Below, one piece after another: positions 24,679 through 33,032 of a stretch of 64,000 bases of DNA (positions within the stretch are counted from its first letter, which is position 1; each line of letters begins with the position of its first letter). The notes below the pieces were generated by a model. It saw nothing but the letters and a program-made list of their open reading frames with translations. It searched no databases and was not told the origin of the DNA. The position numbers were made by a program, and so were the translations under genes. This DNA comes from Pullulanibacillus sp. KACC 23026. GTDB lineage: Bacteria > Bacillota > Bacilli > Bacillales > Sporolactobacillaceae. The stretch is taken from NCBI RefSeq assembly GCF_029094525.1, contig NZ_CP119107.1, positions 2,976,001 to 3,040,000 of the forward strand, read 5' to 3'.

Positions 24679-26268
24679 TTAAGTCTCCTCCTCATTTAAC
24701 CAAGTTCGAATCACCTTCGAAAAATCGTCCGGCCGCTGCGCCAACAATTTCTTAATTTGATTTTCAACACTTAATTCTTCTTCAGCAAAATAATCGGGAT
24801 CTTGGACCGGGACAGACATGTCTTTTGAAAATTCCATGTCTTCTCTCTCGCTTGCTCGTCTTCTCAAAATGAACCAGATGATCCCACCTAGCAGGAGTAA
24901 TCCAGCAATGATCGATACCGCTATCCATGGCCAATTTGATTTCTTCGCACTTGTATCTTGGAAGGCAGGCGTTGCAAATTTATGCGGAAAAATTGTAATC
25001 CGCTGATTAATTTGCTGCTGACTCAAATTAGGATGCCCGAGAGCCGTCAGGACCACATTGGATGCAATGTTTCGAACACTCGCTTGAATGGCTTTCGATA
25101 CCTTGTTGGAATTAGCCGCACTTGGCTGGACTCCGACATTGATTGTAATATCCTCGATTTGGTAAGGACTCTTAGTAATTTCATTATTAATTCGATTGAC
25201 TTCATAATTGATGGTACTTTGCTCTTCATCAGAACTGCTGTTACCAGAATCATCACTTCCTGTATAGCCCGGAACATCTGTACTTCCAGTTCCCGTCACA
25301 CCGCCAGCGCTTGAGCCTGAACCGCTTGATGATTTCGTATCTTTTTGTGAACTGATAATAATTCCGTCGTTATTGTTATCAGTAGGCTTGACTAATTTTT
25401 CTTCCGTTTTCTCTTTATCAAAATTCATTTTCACATAGGTTTGAACGTAGACTTTATCCGTTCCAAGGACCGTTCCCAATAAACTTTGCAGGTTTTGTTG
25501 GATGTCCTGCTGAACTTCTTGCTGAACTTTGCGTTGTTCATCATATTTATCAAGTGCTTGATCATCACTCGCATCTTGAAGCGCAAGCGTTTCACTATAT
25601 TGATTCATAATCGTGATGTTATCCATCGGTAAATTAGGGACACTGTGTGCAACAAGTGTATAAAGGGCTCGAATCTGTGAAGAATCAAGTTTTACCCCTG
25701 GTGCGACGTCTACCATAACCGAAGCACTGGCTTTCGGTTGGTCGTCTGTTTTAACAAACACGGAATCCTGAGGCAATGTCAGGATGACTTGGGCATCTTG
25801 GATCCCGTCAACATTCTTAATAATATCTGCCACCTGAGTTTGCATCGCCTGTTGTTGAAGGATGTCATATTGACGATCGCTCGCCCCGAATGAAAGATTC
25901 GAACCAAATACGTCATAATTGATGCTGTTATCTTTGGGATAGCCCTTTGATGCGAGCGTCACGACTAAATTAGGTGCATCTTTCTTCGGAACCATGATCA
26001 TCGTTCCAGCATCCGAAAGTTTGTACTTCGAGAATCCTTCTTTGTCCAATTCTGCTTTAATATCGCCAACTTCTTGCTCGGAAAGTTGCCCTGAATACAA
26101 AGGAACGTATTGCGGGTGAGACGTAATAATAATAAAAGTAGACAAAGCAGCGACTAGAAATAGAAACGTGCCAATAAAAAGCCCCTTTTGTTTCTTACTC
26201 CGGGCACCCCAATATTGACTCATTTGTTCTCTTGTTTTTTTAAGTTGATCCATCCATGATCGATTCAT
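24679..26268 (-). CDS. fliF: FliF MS-ring protein
   Basis: A 529-residue protein with membrane helices at about 29-49 and 447-470 flanking a large extracellular region. The ring-building motifs appear after the first helix (VPLYSGQLSEQEVGDIK), and the Ser/Gly-rich stretch near 310-350 is the variable loop. The extreme C-terminus is the FliG-binding helix. FliF is the first structure built. Confidence 0.97.
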   Translation of the reverse strand: MNRSWMDQLKKTREQMSQYWGARSKKQKGLFIGTFLFLVAALSTFIIITSHPQYVPLYSGQLSEQEVGDIKAELDKEGFSKYKLSDAGTMIMVPKKDAPNLVVTLASKGYPKDNSINYDVFGSNLSFGASDRQYDILQQQAMQTQVADIIKNVDGIQDAQVILTLPQDSVFVKTDDQPKASASVMVDVAPGVKLDSSQIRALYTLVAHSVPNLPMDNITIMNQYSETLALQDASDDQALDKYDEQRKVQQEVQQDIQQNLQSLLGTVLGTDKVYVQTYVKMNFDKEKTEEKLVKPTDNNNDGIIISSQKDTKSSSGSGSSAGGVTGTGSTDVPGYTGSDDSGNSSSDEEQSTINYEVNRINNEITKSPYQIEDITINVGVQPSAANSNKVSKAIQASVRNIASNVVLTALGHPNLSQQQINQRITIFPHKFATPAFQDTSAKKSNWPWIAVSIIAGLLLLGGIIWFILRRRASEREDMEFSKDMSVPVQDPDYFAEEELSVENQIKKLLAQRPDDFSKVIRTWLNEEET

Positions 26269-26296
26269 TTAACACCCTGCCTAGCTTTCTATCTTG

Positions 26297-26596
26297 TTAT
26301 ATTTGCATTTGCATTATATTTTGATAGGCCTCTACCGCTTTATCTCTAACGGTCGTCGTTAATTCCAAGCCGAGTTTTGCCTTTTCGGAGGCGATGCTGA
26401 CGTCCTCAATATTATCAATATCCCCAGTAGCCACTTGCGCAGATAAATCAGAGGCCTGGTTCACGGATTGCTCAACATTATTTAAATAGCCCTTTAAAAC
26501 ATTGGAAAAGGAATTCTGTGATTTGTCCACCGTCGTATTTTGAAAAGGATTTTGATTAATTTTGATGGCGCTATTTGCAACACTTGATATGTTCAT
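26297..26596 (-). CDS. fliE: FliE basal-body protein
   Basis: A 99-residue protein with the conserved C-terminus ELTTTVRDKAVEAYQNIMQM, diagnostic of FliE, the adaptor between the MS ring and rod. It lies between flgC and fliF, as in nearly all Bacillales. Confidence 0.96.
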   Translation of the reverse strand: MNISSVANSAIKINQNPFQNTTVDKSQNSFSNVLKGYLNNVEQSVNQASDLSAQVATGDIDNIEDVSIASEKAKLGLELTTTVRDKAVEAYQNIMQMQI

Positions 26597-26608
26597 TGTT
26601 CAGTTCTC

Positions 26609-27061
26609 CTATTCACCAATTTGTAAAGCCTTCAAATAAAGGGATTTACCCGTATTAAAGGCTGTTACGTTTGCATCATAAGACCTTGAAGAAGAAAGCA
26701 AGTCAACCATTTCCTTAGACAAGTCGACATTCGGCATCTGGACATAACCACTGGCATCCGCATCGGGGTTGCTCGGGTCATAGACTGTATTAAATGGGGT
26801 TGGGTCATCCACAATCCCTGTCACTTTTACTCCTTGATCAGATGACTGAACCTGATTTTGCAACTGCCCTTGAAGGACTTGGTTAAACGAGGAAGTCTTG
26901 ATCGGTTCCATTTCAACCATTTTGCGGCGATAAGGCTCCCATTTACCATTCACATAGGTTCCCCTCGTCGTTTGAGCATTGGCAATATTAGATGACACAA
27001 CATCCATCCGCAGACGCTGTGCTGTGAGAGCGGAAGCACTTGTATTTAAGGAATCAAACAT
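26609..27061 (-). CDS. flgC: FlgC proximal rod protein
   Basis: A 150-residue rod protein with the N-terminal SNIANAQTT motif, the Met/Pro-rich middle of the family, and the C-terminal PNVDLSKEMVDLLSSSRSYDANVTAFN signature split across D1. It starts two bases after flgB stops, so the two are translationally coupled. Confidence 0.96.
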   Translation of the reverse strand: MFDSLNTSASALTAQRLRMDVVSSNIANAQTTRGTYVNGKWEPYRRKMVEMEPIKTSSFNQVLQGQLQNQVQSSDQGVKVTGIVDDPTPFNTVYDPSNPDADASGYVQMPNVDLSKEMVDLLSSSRSYDANVTAFNTGKSLYLKALQIGE

Positions 27062-27063
27062 GA

Positions 27064-27459
27064 CTAGGATCTCCTTCCTGTAATGGCAATTGAAAGTTCT
27101 TGAAACTGATTATTAATTTGATTAGTCAAAGAATAATACCAAAGGGAATTCTTACTCATGTTTGTCATTTCTTGATCAATATCCACATTGTTGCCGTTAT
27201 TTTGAAGCGTCGTATCCGAATTCTCAACGATTTGCGGATTCGGCAAACCCGTCGAATCGCCGATGACAAAATGCTTAGGGTCCGTACGCGTTCCAGACAA
27301 GCTGGTTTGACCGGCTAAATGTTGTTTGAGAATATTCTCAAAGGAAACACTTTGCGACTTATAGCCTGGGGTATCGGCGTTTGCAATATTATTCGAAATG
27401 ACTTGTTGACGTAAGCTTGAGGCATCTAAGGCCTTTTGTAAGACATTAATAGAATTCAA
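27064..27459 (-). CDS. flgB: FlgB proximal rod protein
   Basis: A 131-residue rod protein with ISNNIANADTPGYKSQSV, the flagellar rod signature, near residues 20-37 and a C-terminal amphipathic helix. A GGAGG site precedes the ATG. It opens the classical flgB-flgC-fliE block, here downstream of a lytic enzyme gene rather than codY. Confidence 0.96.
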   Translation of the reverse strand: MNSINVLQKALDASSLRQQVISNNIANADTPGYKSQSVSFENILKQHLAGQTSLSGTRTDPKHFVIGDSTGLPNPQIVENSDTTLQNNGNNVDIDQEMTNMSKNSLWYYSLTNQINNQFQELSIAITGRRS

Positions 27460-27479
27460 GATCTATAACCTCCTTTAAC

Positions 27480-28490
27480 TTAAAGGATTGCCCCTTTAAT
27501 AGTTTGATAGTTTTTGGTCACATCTGTTACCCAATAATTGTTCAAGCCAGTTGGATCATTACTCGCACCAACTGGGGCATACTTGGCTCCAATTTGGCCA
27601 ATACTGGTCAAGCCTTTACCAAGGTAATTACTGCTTAAATTTTGGGCCATATCCATAATGCTATCCGAAACAGACGAGTAGGATTTCAAACCATTACTTC
27701 CCATCATGCCTGCCACATTATTTTTTTCCTTCGCGGCATTTGAGGTACCATTTCCTGTTTCATGCTGCGAAATGGCCATAAGTAAAGCCGGATCAACATT
27801 ATAGGTTTGACCGGCTTGAACAAAGACTGCACCCATTCCTGCCAATTTCCCGTCAAGAAGTTGATTCATCTTCCCTGGATCACTTGGTTGAAAGGCCAAT
27901 GATTGATTAGAAGTCGACGTGGTCGCCCCATATCCTGGATTCGTTCCCGTGACCGTCTGATTCAGACTCGTCATATAGGGATTAACGGATCCTGTATTGT
28001 TTAGACTTTGGGTCATTCCAGAAACCATTTGACTGTAGTTCGTCAAATAGGGGTTAGGCACACTTGAATTGGCAAGACCAAGCGTACTTTCTGGATCCAT
28101 TTGACTTGCGCTGTCTAGATAATCGTACGATGATCCTGTATTTTGTAAAGATTGCGGAGTAAAGGTTTGCGTGCCTTGACTAGCAAGCATTTCACTTAAC
28201 AAAAGTGGTAAAATCGTCATCATCGGATTATCGGAACTTTGAGTAAGTAAAGAATTACTTCCACTAATGCTGTCATCGGACAAGTCCAGTGATCCTGTAT
28301 CTTCAGAAGCGTCTGACGAAGAAACTTGAGTTTCTTGATTAACAAGCATTTCAGTCAACAATGTCGCAAAAAGAGAATTGATCGAACTAGTCGAACTCGC
28401 TGGTTGCTGTTGTTGTTGTGTTTGTATACTTTGCGTTCCTCCCAATGTACTGAGTGACGTTGCACTGCCTAACCCATCCCCAACACTCAT
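27480..28490 (-). CDS. Lysozyme-like/glucosaminidase protein, probable flagellar lytic enzyme
   Basis: A 336-residue protein with a long Ser/Gln/Thr-rich N-terminal half and a C-terminal catalytic domain from about residue 208. The domain shows ALLMAISQHETGNG with the likely catalytic Glu244, then NNVAGMMG and a YSSVSDSIMDMA helix, a pattern of glucosaminidase/lysozyme-like folds. There is no signal peptide, so export through the flagellar apparatus would make sense for an enzyme opening the wall for the rod. It sits directly before flgB, where FlgJ-type function would be expected. Start ATG with AAAGGGTG. Confidence 0.7.
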   Translation of the reverse strand: MSVGDGLGSATSLSTLGGTQSIQTQQQQQPASSTSSINSLFATLLTEMLVNQETQVSSSDASEDTGSLDLSDDSISGSNSLLTQSSDNPMMTILPLLLSEMLASQGTQTFTPQSLQNTGSSYDYLDSASQMDPESTLGLANSSVPNPYLTNYSQMVSGMTQSLNNTGSVNPYMTSLNQTVTGTNPGYGATTSTSNQSLAFQPSDPGKMNQLLDGKLAGMGAVFVQAGQTYNVDPALLMAISQHETGNGTSNAAKEKNNVAGMMGSNGLKSYSSVSDSIMDMAQNLSSNYLGKGLTSIGQIGAKYAPVGASNDPTGLNNYWVTDVTKNYQTIKGAIL

Positions 28491-28559
28491 TTAGTAACAC
28501 CCTTTCAATTTGCCATTTTAAATCTGTCATTTGGACGAAAAAAGACGCGTGCCTTTTCC

Positions 28560-28907
28560 TTACAGGTCACGCCACGAAGCTGTCTTGTCTAAGCTGTTTG
28601 TCTTCATCAGTAACTGACTAACATTAACCATCACTTCATTTGAGAGTTTAGATATATATTTTAATTGTCCCTCTTCAATATGCGCTTCGACTAGAACAAT
28701 AGTTTCAGGAGACTGTTCATTTTTTAAAGCGAGGATCTGTTTCTCTTGGAAGACGACATTTTTTACCAAAAGATAAGTATGATTCAATGGGTCTCCAACA
28801 GTCATTTTCACGGGTCTCAAAAAGAATGGTTTTTTCTTTTGAAAATCGACAAAATAATAAACTCTCCCATTCTTTTGTTCATTATTCGTTACTTTTTGAT
28901 GAATCAT
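28560..28907 (-). CDS. Conserved-looking hypothetical protein, first gene of the early operon
   Basis: A 115-residue soluble protein with beta-rich character (VYYFVDFQKKKPFFLRP and NHTYLLVKNVVF) and no cysteine pair, membrane helix or known motif that I recognise. GAGGG lies seven bases before the ATG. A plausible SigA promoter and the fliT terminator lie upstream, so it seems to be the first gene transcribed in the flgB-to-sigD operon. A role in flagellar assembly or its control is guilt by association. Confidence 0.6.
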   Translation of the reverse strand: MIHQKVTNNEQKNGRVYYFVDFQKKKPFFLRPVKMTVGDPLNHTYLLVKNVVFQEKQILALKNEQSPETIVLVEAHIEEGQLKYISKLSNEVMVNVSQLLMKTNSLDKTASWRDL

Positions 28908-28974
28908 AACTTATCCCTCGCAATTGACCTTTGATTAAAACAGGATCCAAAATAATAAAACAAGACCTAAGTTA

Positions 28975-29002
28975 ATCTTACACGATTCGACAATTATTTC
29001 AA
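28975..29002 (-). promoter_or_regulatory. Candidate SigA promoter of the early flagellar operon
   Basis: On the minus strand TTGAAA and TAAGAT are 16 bp apart, about 70 bp before the first gene of the operon and just after the fliT terminator. The -10 has two mismatches, so this is a moderate prediction. Confidence 0.4.
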
Positions 29003-29042
29003 TAAATTGTTCGCATCTGACTATTTCTACTTTTTTGGATAA

Positions 29043-29086
29043 CAAAAAAAAGGCGCAAGTACGCGACTTCTCGCCTACCTGCACCT
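29043..29086 (-). terminator. Terminator after fliT
   Basis: AGGTGCAGGTA pairs with TACTTGCGCCT (mostly G-C with two mispairs) and is followed by eight T residues on the minus strand. It separates the fliST unit from the early operon. Confidence 0.75.
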
Positions 29087-29095
29087 AAAAAATAG

Positions 29096-29443
29096 TCATT
29101 TTTTCCTATCAAAAAATACCCCGTTTGTTTGTTGAATTCTTGGCTGATACCCCTTAGTAAACTTTTTAACTCTTTTTACCTGCTGGATCGACCTCTGATT
29201 TTCCTGTATCGATTTCTCTAGGAGGCTTTTCATTTCATGATCAAGGTCTAAGATTTCTTTTAATAAAAGCTTAAGATTTTTGGTGGGTTGGAAGTTGAGC
29301 AGTTCCGCTTTTTGCCGGTCCACTTCCTCCATTCTCGCTTGGCGATCTTGTAATAATAAGTGATACCCCTGATAATCTTCCAGCTTGATGGTTTGATTCA
29401 TTTTTTTTGTAATTTCGTAGATTTCCTCGATTAACCGTTCCAT
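29096..29443 (-). CDS. fliT: FliT-like flagellar chaperone
   Basis: A 115-residue, highly charged, fully helical protein; the gene position directly after fliS matches FliT of Bacillales (export chaperone for the cap protein FliD). Sequence conservation in this family is low, so the name rests on length, helicity and context. Start ATG 12 bp after fliS. Confidence 0.75.
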   Translation of the reverse strand: MERLIEEIYEITKKMNQTIKLEDYQGYHLLLQDRQARMEEVDRQKAELLNFQPTKNLKLLLKEILDLDHEMKSLLEKSIQENQRSIQQVKRVKKFTKGYQPRIQQTNGVFFDRKK

Positions 29444-29455
29444 TGCATCACGTGC

Positions 29456-29836
29456 CTAACCTTTTGTTTTCATTTCTTTTATTGCCGTGGACCAGGTGTC
29501 CGCTAAATCAACCGCAAACCCTTCTACTTCTTCCAAAATTTCAACACGCTTCGTCCGATTCGCCTCAACTAATCGACGTTTCATGTAATCATATAAGGCC
29601 AAGAGAGAGTCTGAAATGGGATAACCATCTTTTAATGTAATCATAAGCTCGCTTAGAATATCTTGAGCTTTCAAATTGTTATGATGAGCCTCTTCGATCG
29701 TCTGTTTTTCCATAGCAAGTTTGGCTAATCGAATGAATTTAACCATTCCTTGATATAACATAAGCGTTAACTCTTCAGGCTTCGATGTCGTAACGGCTTG
29801 TCTTTGATAGGTTTGATAAGGATTATTCATGCCCAT
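29456..29836 (-). CDS. fliS: FliS flagellin export chaperone
   Basis: A 126-residue protein with the FliS signature MNNPYQTYQRQAV and PEELTLMLYQGMVKFI. It binds the flagellin C-terminus, prevents early polymerisation and delivers it to FlhA. The ATG at 29836 has AAAGGGG nine bases upstream; an in-frame ATG at 29830 is possible. A SigD-type promoter lies 40 bp upstream. Confidence 0.95.
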   Translation of the reverse strand: MGMNNPYQTYQRQAVTTSKPEELTLMLYQGMVKFIRLAKLAMEKQTIEEAHHNNLKAQDILSELMITLKDGYPISDSLLALYDYMKRRLVEANRTKRVEILEEVEGFAVDLADTWSTAIKEMKTKG

Positions 29837-29875
29837 CCGTCATTTCCCCTTTACTAATATACTACCTTCTAATTA

Positions 29876-29902
29876 TTATCGGACAAAGTTCCGATTAGTA
29901 AA
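29876..29902 (-). promoter_or_regulatory. Candidate SigD promoter for fliS-fliT
   Basis: Minus strand reads TTTA-N15-TCCGATAA. The -10 fits the SigD consensus (GCCGATAA) with one change and the spacing is exact; the -35 differs from TAAA by two bases. Confidence 0.5.
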
Positions 29903-29920
29903 GAGATGATCTGATAAAAA

Positions 29921-30787
29921 TTAGCTGCCCATTTGCATATCTTGATCAAACGTGTCAATGAGATAGCTTAAACGTTGATTATACGACTTCAAATTTTTAA
30001 TTTTCGCCGTATCGCCGAGCTTGTTAAAAGCAGCTATCTCTTTTGCTAATTTCGCTACTTCCTTTTGCAGTTGATCATTTCGTTTCTTCTCTTCGACTAA
30101 TAAGCGTTCCTTCTGTAGCAAGGTTTGACGAAGTGTCTCTTGTTCTTGCTTGCTCGTTTCCTTAACATGCTCAATCTGTTTGGTTACCTGCTGATTTTGA
30201 AGGGCCAGCGTGGTCAACTGATACAGACTGCCTAACAAATCAACAAGGTTAATTCCCGGAAGCTGTTCCACGTTCGAGATTAATCCGGATATGATTTCCA
30301 AAAAGTCCACATTGTTAGTATTTGATGGCACAGTCGAAAGCTCCGCTACCGAAAGCACCGGAACGTCCACTTCAGAAATAGTACTAAAGACGGGTTTCTC
30401 GAATGAGTCTTTTTCCTTATTCTTAAGTAACGTATAATACTTATAATTAACGGATTGGTAGCCTCGATTAAAGAGATAGGCGACTTCCTCTAATATTTCA
30501 GTGATATTCAAAGCCCCTTCTGCCTGGCGCTCAGGAATATAGCGAAACATCAATTCGATTTCATTTTCCGTCCATTTTCGATTCATTTTCTTGGAATGCT
30601 CTTGGGCTTCGGCTTGATTTTCCATAAGCGTCTGAAGAAAGACGAAATGATCGTAGTAAAACCGCAACGTTTCAGTTGGAACCTCATATTTATTTTCTAA
30701 TTCTATAAGAATGTCTTCTTTTGATTGAGCTATATTTTGACTTTGGATTGATTCTTTCATCTCAAAGAGCGCTTTTTTTAAAGACAA
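29921..30787 (-). CDS. Myb/SANT-like coiled-coil protein (RsfA-type architecture)
   Basis: A 288-residue protein if started at the TTG at 30787, which has AGGAGG seven bases upstream; the longer frame from 30811 would contain this ribosome site. A central segment with KWTENEIELMFRYI and SVNYKYYTLLKNK recalls Myb/SANT-type DNA-binding helices as in RsfA-like factors. Residues 195-275 form a strong coiled coil (KQEQETLRQTLLQKERLL). The role is unknown; a regulator linked to flagella or to a developmental programme is a guess. It lies just upstream of fliS, but the SigD promoter between them suggests separate control. Confidence 0.5.
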   Translation of the reverse strand: MSLKKALFEMKESIQSQNIAQSKEDILIELENKYEVPTETLRFYYDHFVFLQTLMENQAEAQEHSKKMNRKWTENEIELMFRYIPERQAEGALNITEILEEVAYLFNRGYQSVNYKYYTLLKNKEKDSFEKPVFSTISEVDVPVLSVAELSTVPSNTNNVDFLEIISGLISNVEQLPGINLVDLLGSLYQLTTLALQNQQVTKQIEHVKETSKQEQETLRQTLLQKERLLVEEKKRNDQLQKEVAKLAKEIAAFNKLGDTAKIKNLKSYNQRLSYLIDTFDQDMQMGS

Positions 30788-31289
30788 GTGAATACCTCCT
30801 ACTGATAACAAGTTACCACCTTTGACCGGTCAAACAGGATCAAATTCATTAACTTGTTTCCAAAATCTTTTCAAACTGGAAGCTTTGTTAAATATGTTCG
30901 ATGGTTCTTGTTCTTTTTTGGGGGGAGCTCATAACAATAATAGTTGTACTAATTAACTATTTATTCCTATATTATAGTACTTTAGTCATAAGATTAACAG
31001 TTTAATTTATCATATAGTAAGTTGGTCTTAATGTTAAATGATTGAACTTAGATGACATTATTTGATGCTAATATTTTATTAGTTTAACTGATCGTCTTGT
31101 CATTTTGTTCTAATGTGTAATTTTTTGGATGATGTAAGTATGTCAACATTTTTTTATTTGGCTGTTTTCGTAAACTTTGTTGTTTTTTTTAGACTCCAAT
31201 AAGCTCGCTTTCCGCGGGAGTCTCGCCTATTTCCACCTATTTTTATCAACTAGCAACACTCTTTTAGAAAAGAGCCTTTTACTTATATA
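30788..31289. other. AT-rich intergenic region
   Basis: About 500 bp without a gene. It is markedly AT-rich near 30900-31180 and contains one fragment of a dispersed repeat (31191-31225). The promoter of the Myb-like gene should lie in its left part; I found no SigD-type box there. Confidence 0.6.
31191..31225. repeat. Fragment of dispersed CGCTTTCCGCGGG repeat
   Basis: Contains AGCTCGCTTTCCGCGGGAG, bounded by AGACTCC and GGAGTCT as a short inverted repeat. The core in reverse (CCCGCGGAAAGCGAG) recurs at 35970-36012 and, with one change, at 61309-61378. Repeats with this core are widespread in Bacillales genomes. Confidence 0.6.
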
Positions 31290-31322
31290 TAAAAACACCT
31301 CCCTTTGTCGGTAAGGGAGGTG
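31290..31322 (-). terminator. Terminator after the PilZ gene
   Basis: CACCTCCCTT and AAGGGAGGTG form a perfect 10-bp stem with a seven-base loop; on the minus strand it ends in TTTTTATATA. It lies just beyond the PilZ gene stop. Confidence 0.85.
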
Positions 31323-31327
31323 CTTCT

Positions 31328-31960
31328 TTATCTGATTTGTTTTTCTTTCAGTCGATTTTGTCTTTGTTTTTCAAAGCAATATTGCATGATCTTTGTTTGA
31401 TCCCGCTGGCTGATTTTTATAAATTCAATTCCTGCTTGCTTCTTATCTTCGAGTTTCTCTTGGACTGCTATCCGTTTGACTTGTCCGTCAAAGGAAATCT
31501 GTTCCGCTTGATTCTTATTAGGCAAAGGAAGCAGGAAAGACCCTGTCACCATTTCGTCTGTTTCGATTGGAAAATCAATAGGAGCTGTTACCAATAAACC
31601 GCCGGCACTGATATTCGTAATCGCTACTTCCTGATCCTTTAAGTCTATCGTCAGAGCCGCCGATACACGGAAATTCTCCCTTTGCTGGATTTTAATAATG
31701 TCTTTCTCGTGAGGTCGAGTTAATCGTATTAAAGGAATCGGACCGAGCTTTCTACCCAAGATCGTTGACTTAAATTGATATTTATTCGTCTCTAAAATAT
31801 AGGTAATCGCAAGCTTTTCTCCTTCAGTCAACAGTCCAATCATGTCTCGGTCCAAAAGCATGATCGAGAGCTCATTATCTTCTATTCCACTAATAACCGA
31901 ACGACAGGAATGATCGGAATCGGTTTCTATTAGGACATTTTGGTTTACTTTGGGATACAT
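31328..31960 (-). CDS. PilZ/YcgR-type c-di-GMP receptor
   Basis: A 210-residue protein with an N-terminal YcgR-like flagellar brake domain (residues 1-85) and a C-terminal PilZ domain. The c-di-GMP motif is present: RENFR at 94-98 (RxxxR) and NISAGG at 116-121 (a D/NxSxxG variant). Proteins of this type (YcgR, MotI/YpfA in B. subtilis) bind c-di-GMP and then slow or disengage the motor. It stands as its own unit between terminators, after flgL. Asn in place of the usual Asp is common in active PilZ proteins. Confidence 0.85.
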   Translation of the reverse strand: MYPKVNQNVLIETDSDHSCRSVISGIEDNELSIMLLDRDMIGLLTEGEKLAITYILETNKYQFKSTILGRKLGPIPLIRLTRPHEKDIIKIQQRENFRVSAALTIDLKDQEVAITNISAGGLLVTAPIDFPIETDEMVTGSFLLPLPNKNQAEQISFDGQVKRIAVQEKLEDKKQAGIEFIKISQRDQTKIMQYCFEKQRQNRLKEKQIR

Positions 31961-32035
31961 ATTATCCTCCTGTTATTGACATAATTGCCAGATACCTCTA
32001 ATTCTATCATAATAGAAAATCACTTAAAAGTGTTG

Positions 32036-32082
32036 GCTACAAAGAATCCCTTTATGTTTAAATTGCCAACATAAAGGGATTC
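32036..32082 (-). terminator. Terminator after flgL
   Basis: GAATCCCTTTATGTT and AACATAAAGGGATTC form a perfect 15-bp stem with a nine-base loop, followed on the minus strand by TTTG. The T-run is short, but stem strength and position after flgL support a terminator. Confidence 0.7.
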
Positions 32083-32102
32083 TATTAAACAACGTTCACC
32101 AT

Positions 32103-33014
32103 CTATTTCAAGAAGTCAGCCAAGGTTGGTTGTATAATTCGAGCCCCAATCTCGAGTGCTGCTGACTGAACCGTTTCTTGTGATTTTAAATCGGTGTATA
32201 CGCTAGCCATGTCGACATCGGAATTTTTGGAAAGCAAATCGGTTGTTGACGTCTCAAGTCCGTCCAATCGGGATTGACTCAACTGCATCCGGTTCATCCG
32301 CGCCCCGAGGTCAGAACGCAATTGGAGGACATTATCGATTTGACTATCCAAATCCGCTAAGTGATCACTTGTTGTACTTCCATCTGAAGAGGAGAAATCA
32401 GACACAATGTCAGAAAGCACTTGAAACACGCCGCCTTGACCGTTGTTGTTAAACACATCTTTCCCAGATACATTGATTGGAATCGGCGTGTTCTGTCCGA
32501 CCTGTACTTGAAGTTGCTGTTCATTATCGCTTAAAAACGTTGCTTCTGAATCAGGGTTATTAGGATCCGTCCCATAAGGTGCCGTGCTCGTATCGGTCCC
32601 GGCAAAGATATATCTCCCGGCGATTTGCGAATTCGCAATCTCACCCAATTGATCCTTAAGCTGGTCCACTTCTTGGGCAATGGCTTCCTTATCACTTTGA
32701 GTATTCGTTCCATTTTGCCCCTGGACGGTGAGTTCCCTAACCCGCTGCAGAACTTGATTGACCTGATCAAGCGCGTCATCCGTCGAGGACATCCAGGAAT
32801 ACCCATCATCCGCATTTTTCTTATATTGATCGATATCTGTTAAGGTCGATTGATAATACATCCCTCTGACAGCGACAACAGGATCATCCGAAGGCCGCGA
32901 AATTTTTTCACCAGTAGCCGCCTGCTGTTGTAATTTATTCATTAATGAATTGTTCTGCTGTAAATTATACAGCATCGTTTGACTCATCATGCCTTGAGTA
33001 ACACGGGTGCTCAT
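32103..33014 (-). CDS. flgL: FlgL hook-filament junction protein (HAP3)
   Basis: A 303-residue flagellin-like protein. The N-terminal segment with VTQGMMSQTMLYNLQQNN and the C-terminal QSAALEIGARIIQPTLADFLK are typical of FlgL. It joins hook-associated protein FlgK to the filament. It follows flgK by 18 bp. Confidence 0.95.
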   Translation of the reverse strand: MSTRVTQGMMSQTMLYNLQQNNSLMNKLQQQAATGEKISRPSDDPVVAVRGMYYQSTLTDIDQYKKNADDGYSWMSSTDDALDQVNQVLQRVRELTVQGQNGTNTQSDKEAIAQEVDQLKDQLGEIANSQIAGRYIFAGTDTSTAPYGTDPNNPDSEATFLSDNEQQLQVQVGQNTPIPINVSGKDVFNNNGQGGVFQVLSDIVSDFSSSDGSTTSDHLADLDSQIDNVLQLRSDLGARMNRMQLSQSRLDGLETSTTDLLSKNSDVDMASVYTDLKSQETVQSAALEIGARIIQPTLADFLK

Positions 33015-33032
33015 GTTAGTCCCTCCTTATGC

